Assembly: GCA_903854175.1 (NCBI GenBank)
Contig: CAINVQ010000055.1
Span: 1 to 6,855, forward strand
Source: an uncultured Actinomycetes bacterium
Lineage (GTDB): Bacteria; Actinomycetota; Acidimicrobiia; Acidimicrobiales; RAAP-2
Length of the DNA stretch: 6,855 bases
Direction of reading: 5' to 3'
Both the position numbers and the translations under genes were made by a program. The notes below the pieces were generated by a model. That model saw only the letters and a list, made by a program, of their open reading frames with translations, was not told the DNA's origin and did no database searches. Positions 6,833 to 6,855 of the stretch are shown here, in pieces (position 1 is the first letter of the stretch; every line of letters begins with the position of its first letter).

Positions 6833-6855
6833 TCCGCGGCCGGTACTGCTTGTAA
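6833..6855. other. Short GC-rich segment upstream of the rsmH leader; no feature identified
   Basis: Only 23 bases remain between the inverted repeat and the window edge. They include a GC-rich CCGGCCGCGG (minus strand), unlike the AT-leaning genes. No convincing promoter, MraZ-type operator or end of an upstream gene can be recognised. The rsmH frame has no stop here, so coding sequence extending from further upstream cannot be excluded. Confidence 0.4.

Noticed and set aside
6850..6855. TTACAA on the minus strand as a possible -35 element
   Set aside because: No acceptable -10 hexamer appears at the right spacing; the bases there are GC-rich, so a promoter cannot be supported.
6740..6855. 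MraZ operator (repeated TGGGN boxes)
   Set aside because: I see no spaced series of TGGGN repeats in the bases available; the operator, if any, would lie outside the window.

Overview
The window is a stretch of a bacterial division and cell wall (dcw) cluster. All genes lie on the minus strand, so transcription runs from the right end of the window to the left. Order in the direction of transcription: rsmH (mraW), ftsL, ftsI, murE, mraY, ftsW. The ftsW gene runs off the left edge and lacks its 3' end. The six genes fill almost everything: four junctions overlap by 1-4 bases and the fifth has a 7-base gap. This looks like one translationally coupled operon.

The organism is most likely an actinobacterium, and I lean towards an aquatic Acidimicrobiia lineage of moderate, AT-leaning base composition. 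That is inference from protein features: an RsmH with a late CxC...CxC cysteine cluster and a SYHSGEDR motif, an FtsL with a long basic N-terminus, and an FtsI without PASTA domains. MurE carries a DNPR motif, which points to meso-diaminopimelate in the peptidoglycan.

Layout: 1-1064 ftsW (partial); 1061-2098 mraY; 2106-3506 murE; 3503-5359 ftsI; 5356-5811 ftsL; 5808-6749 rsmH; 6750-6855 a leader-like segment with a large imperfect inverted repeat. MurE and MraY act on the lipid II pathway (cytoplasmic stem peptide, then lipid I). FtsW and FtsI are the septal glycosyltransferase and transpeptidase, and FtsL is their membrane scaffold. RsmH modifies 16S rRNA and is the usual first or second gene of this cluster.

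Two points stand out. First, murF and murD, which normally sit between murE and mraY and between mraY and ftsW, are absent, with no room for a remnant. Second, the rsmH translation start lies inside an inverted repeat with arms of about 35 bases. If folded as RNA, it would bury both the Shine-Dalgarno-like AAGG and the AUG, suggesting structure-based control of the first gene. I see no clearly novel multi-gene system, mobile element, CRISPR array or stable RNA gene.
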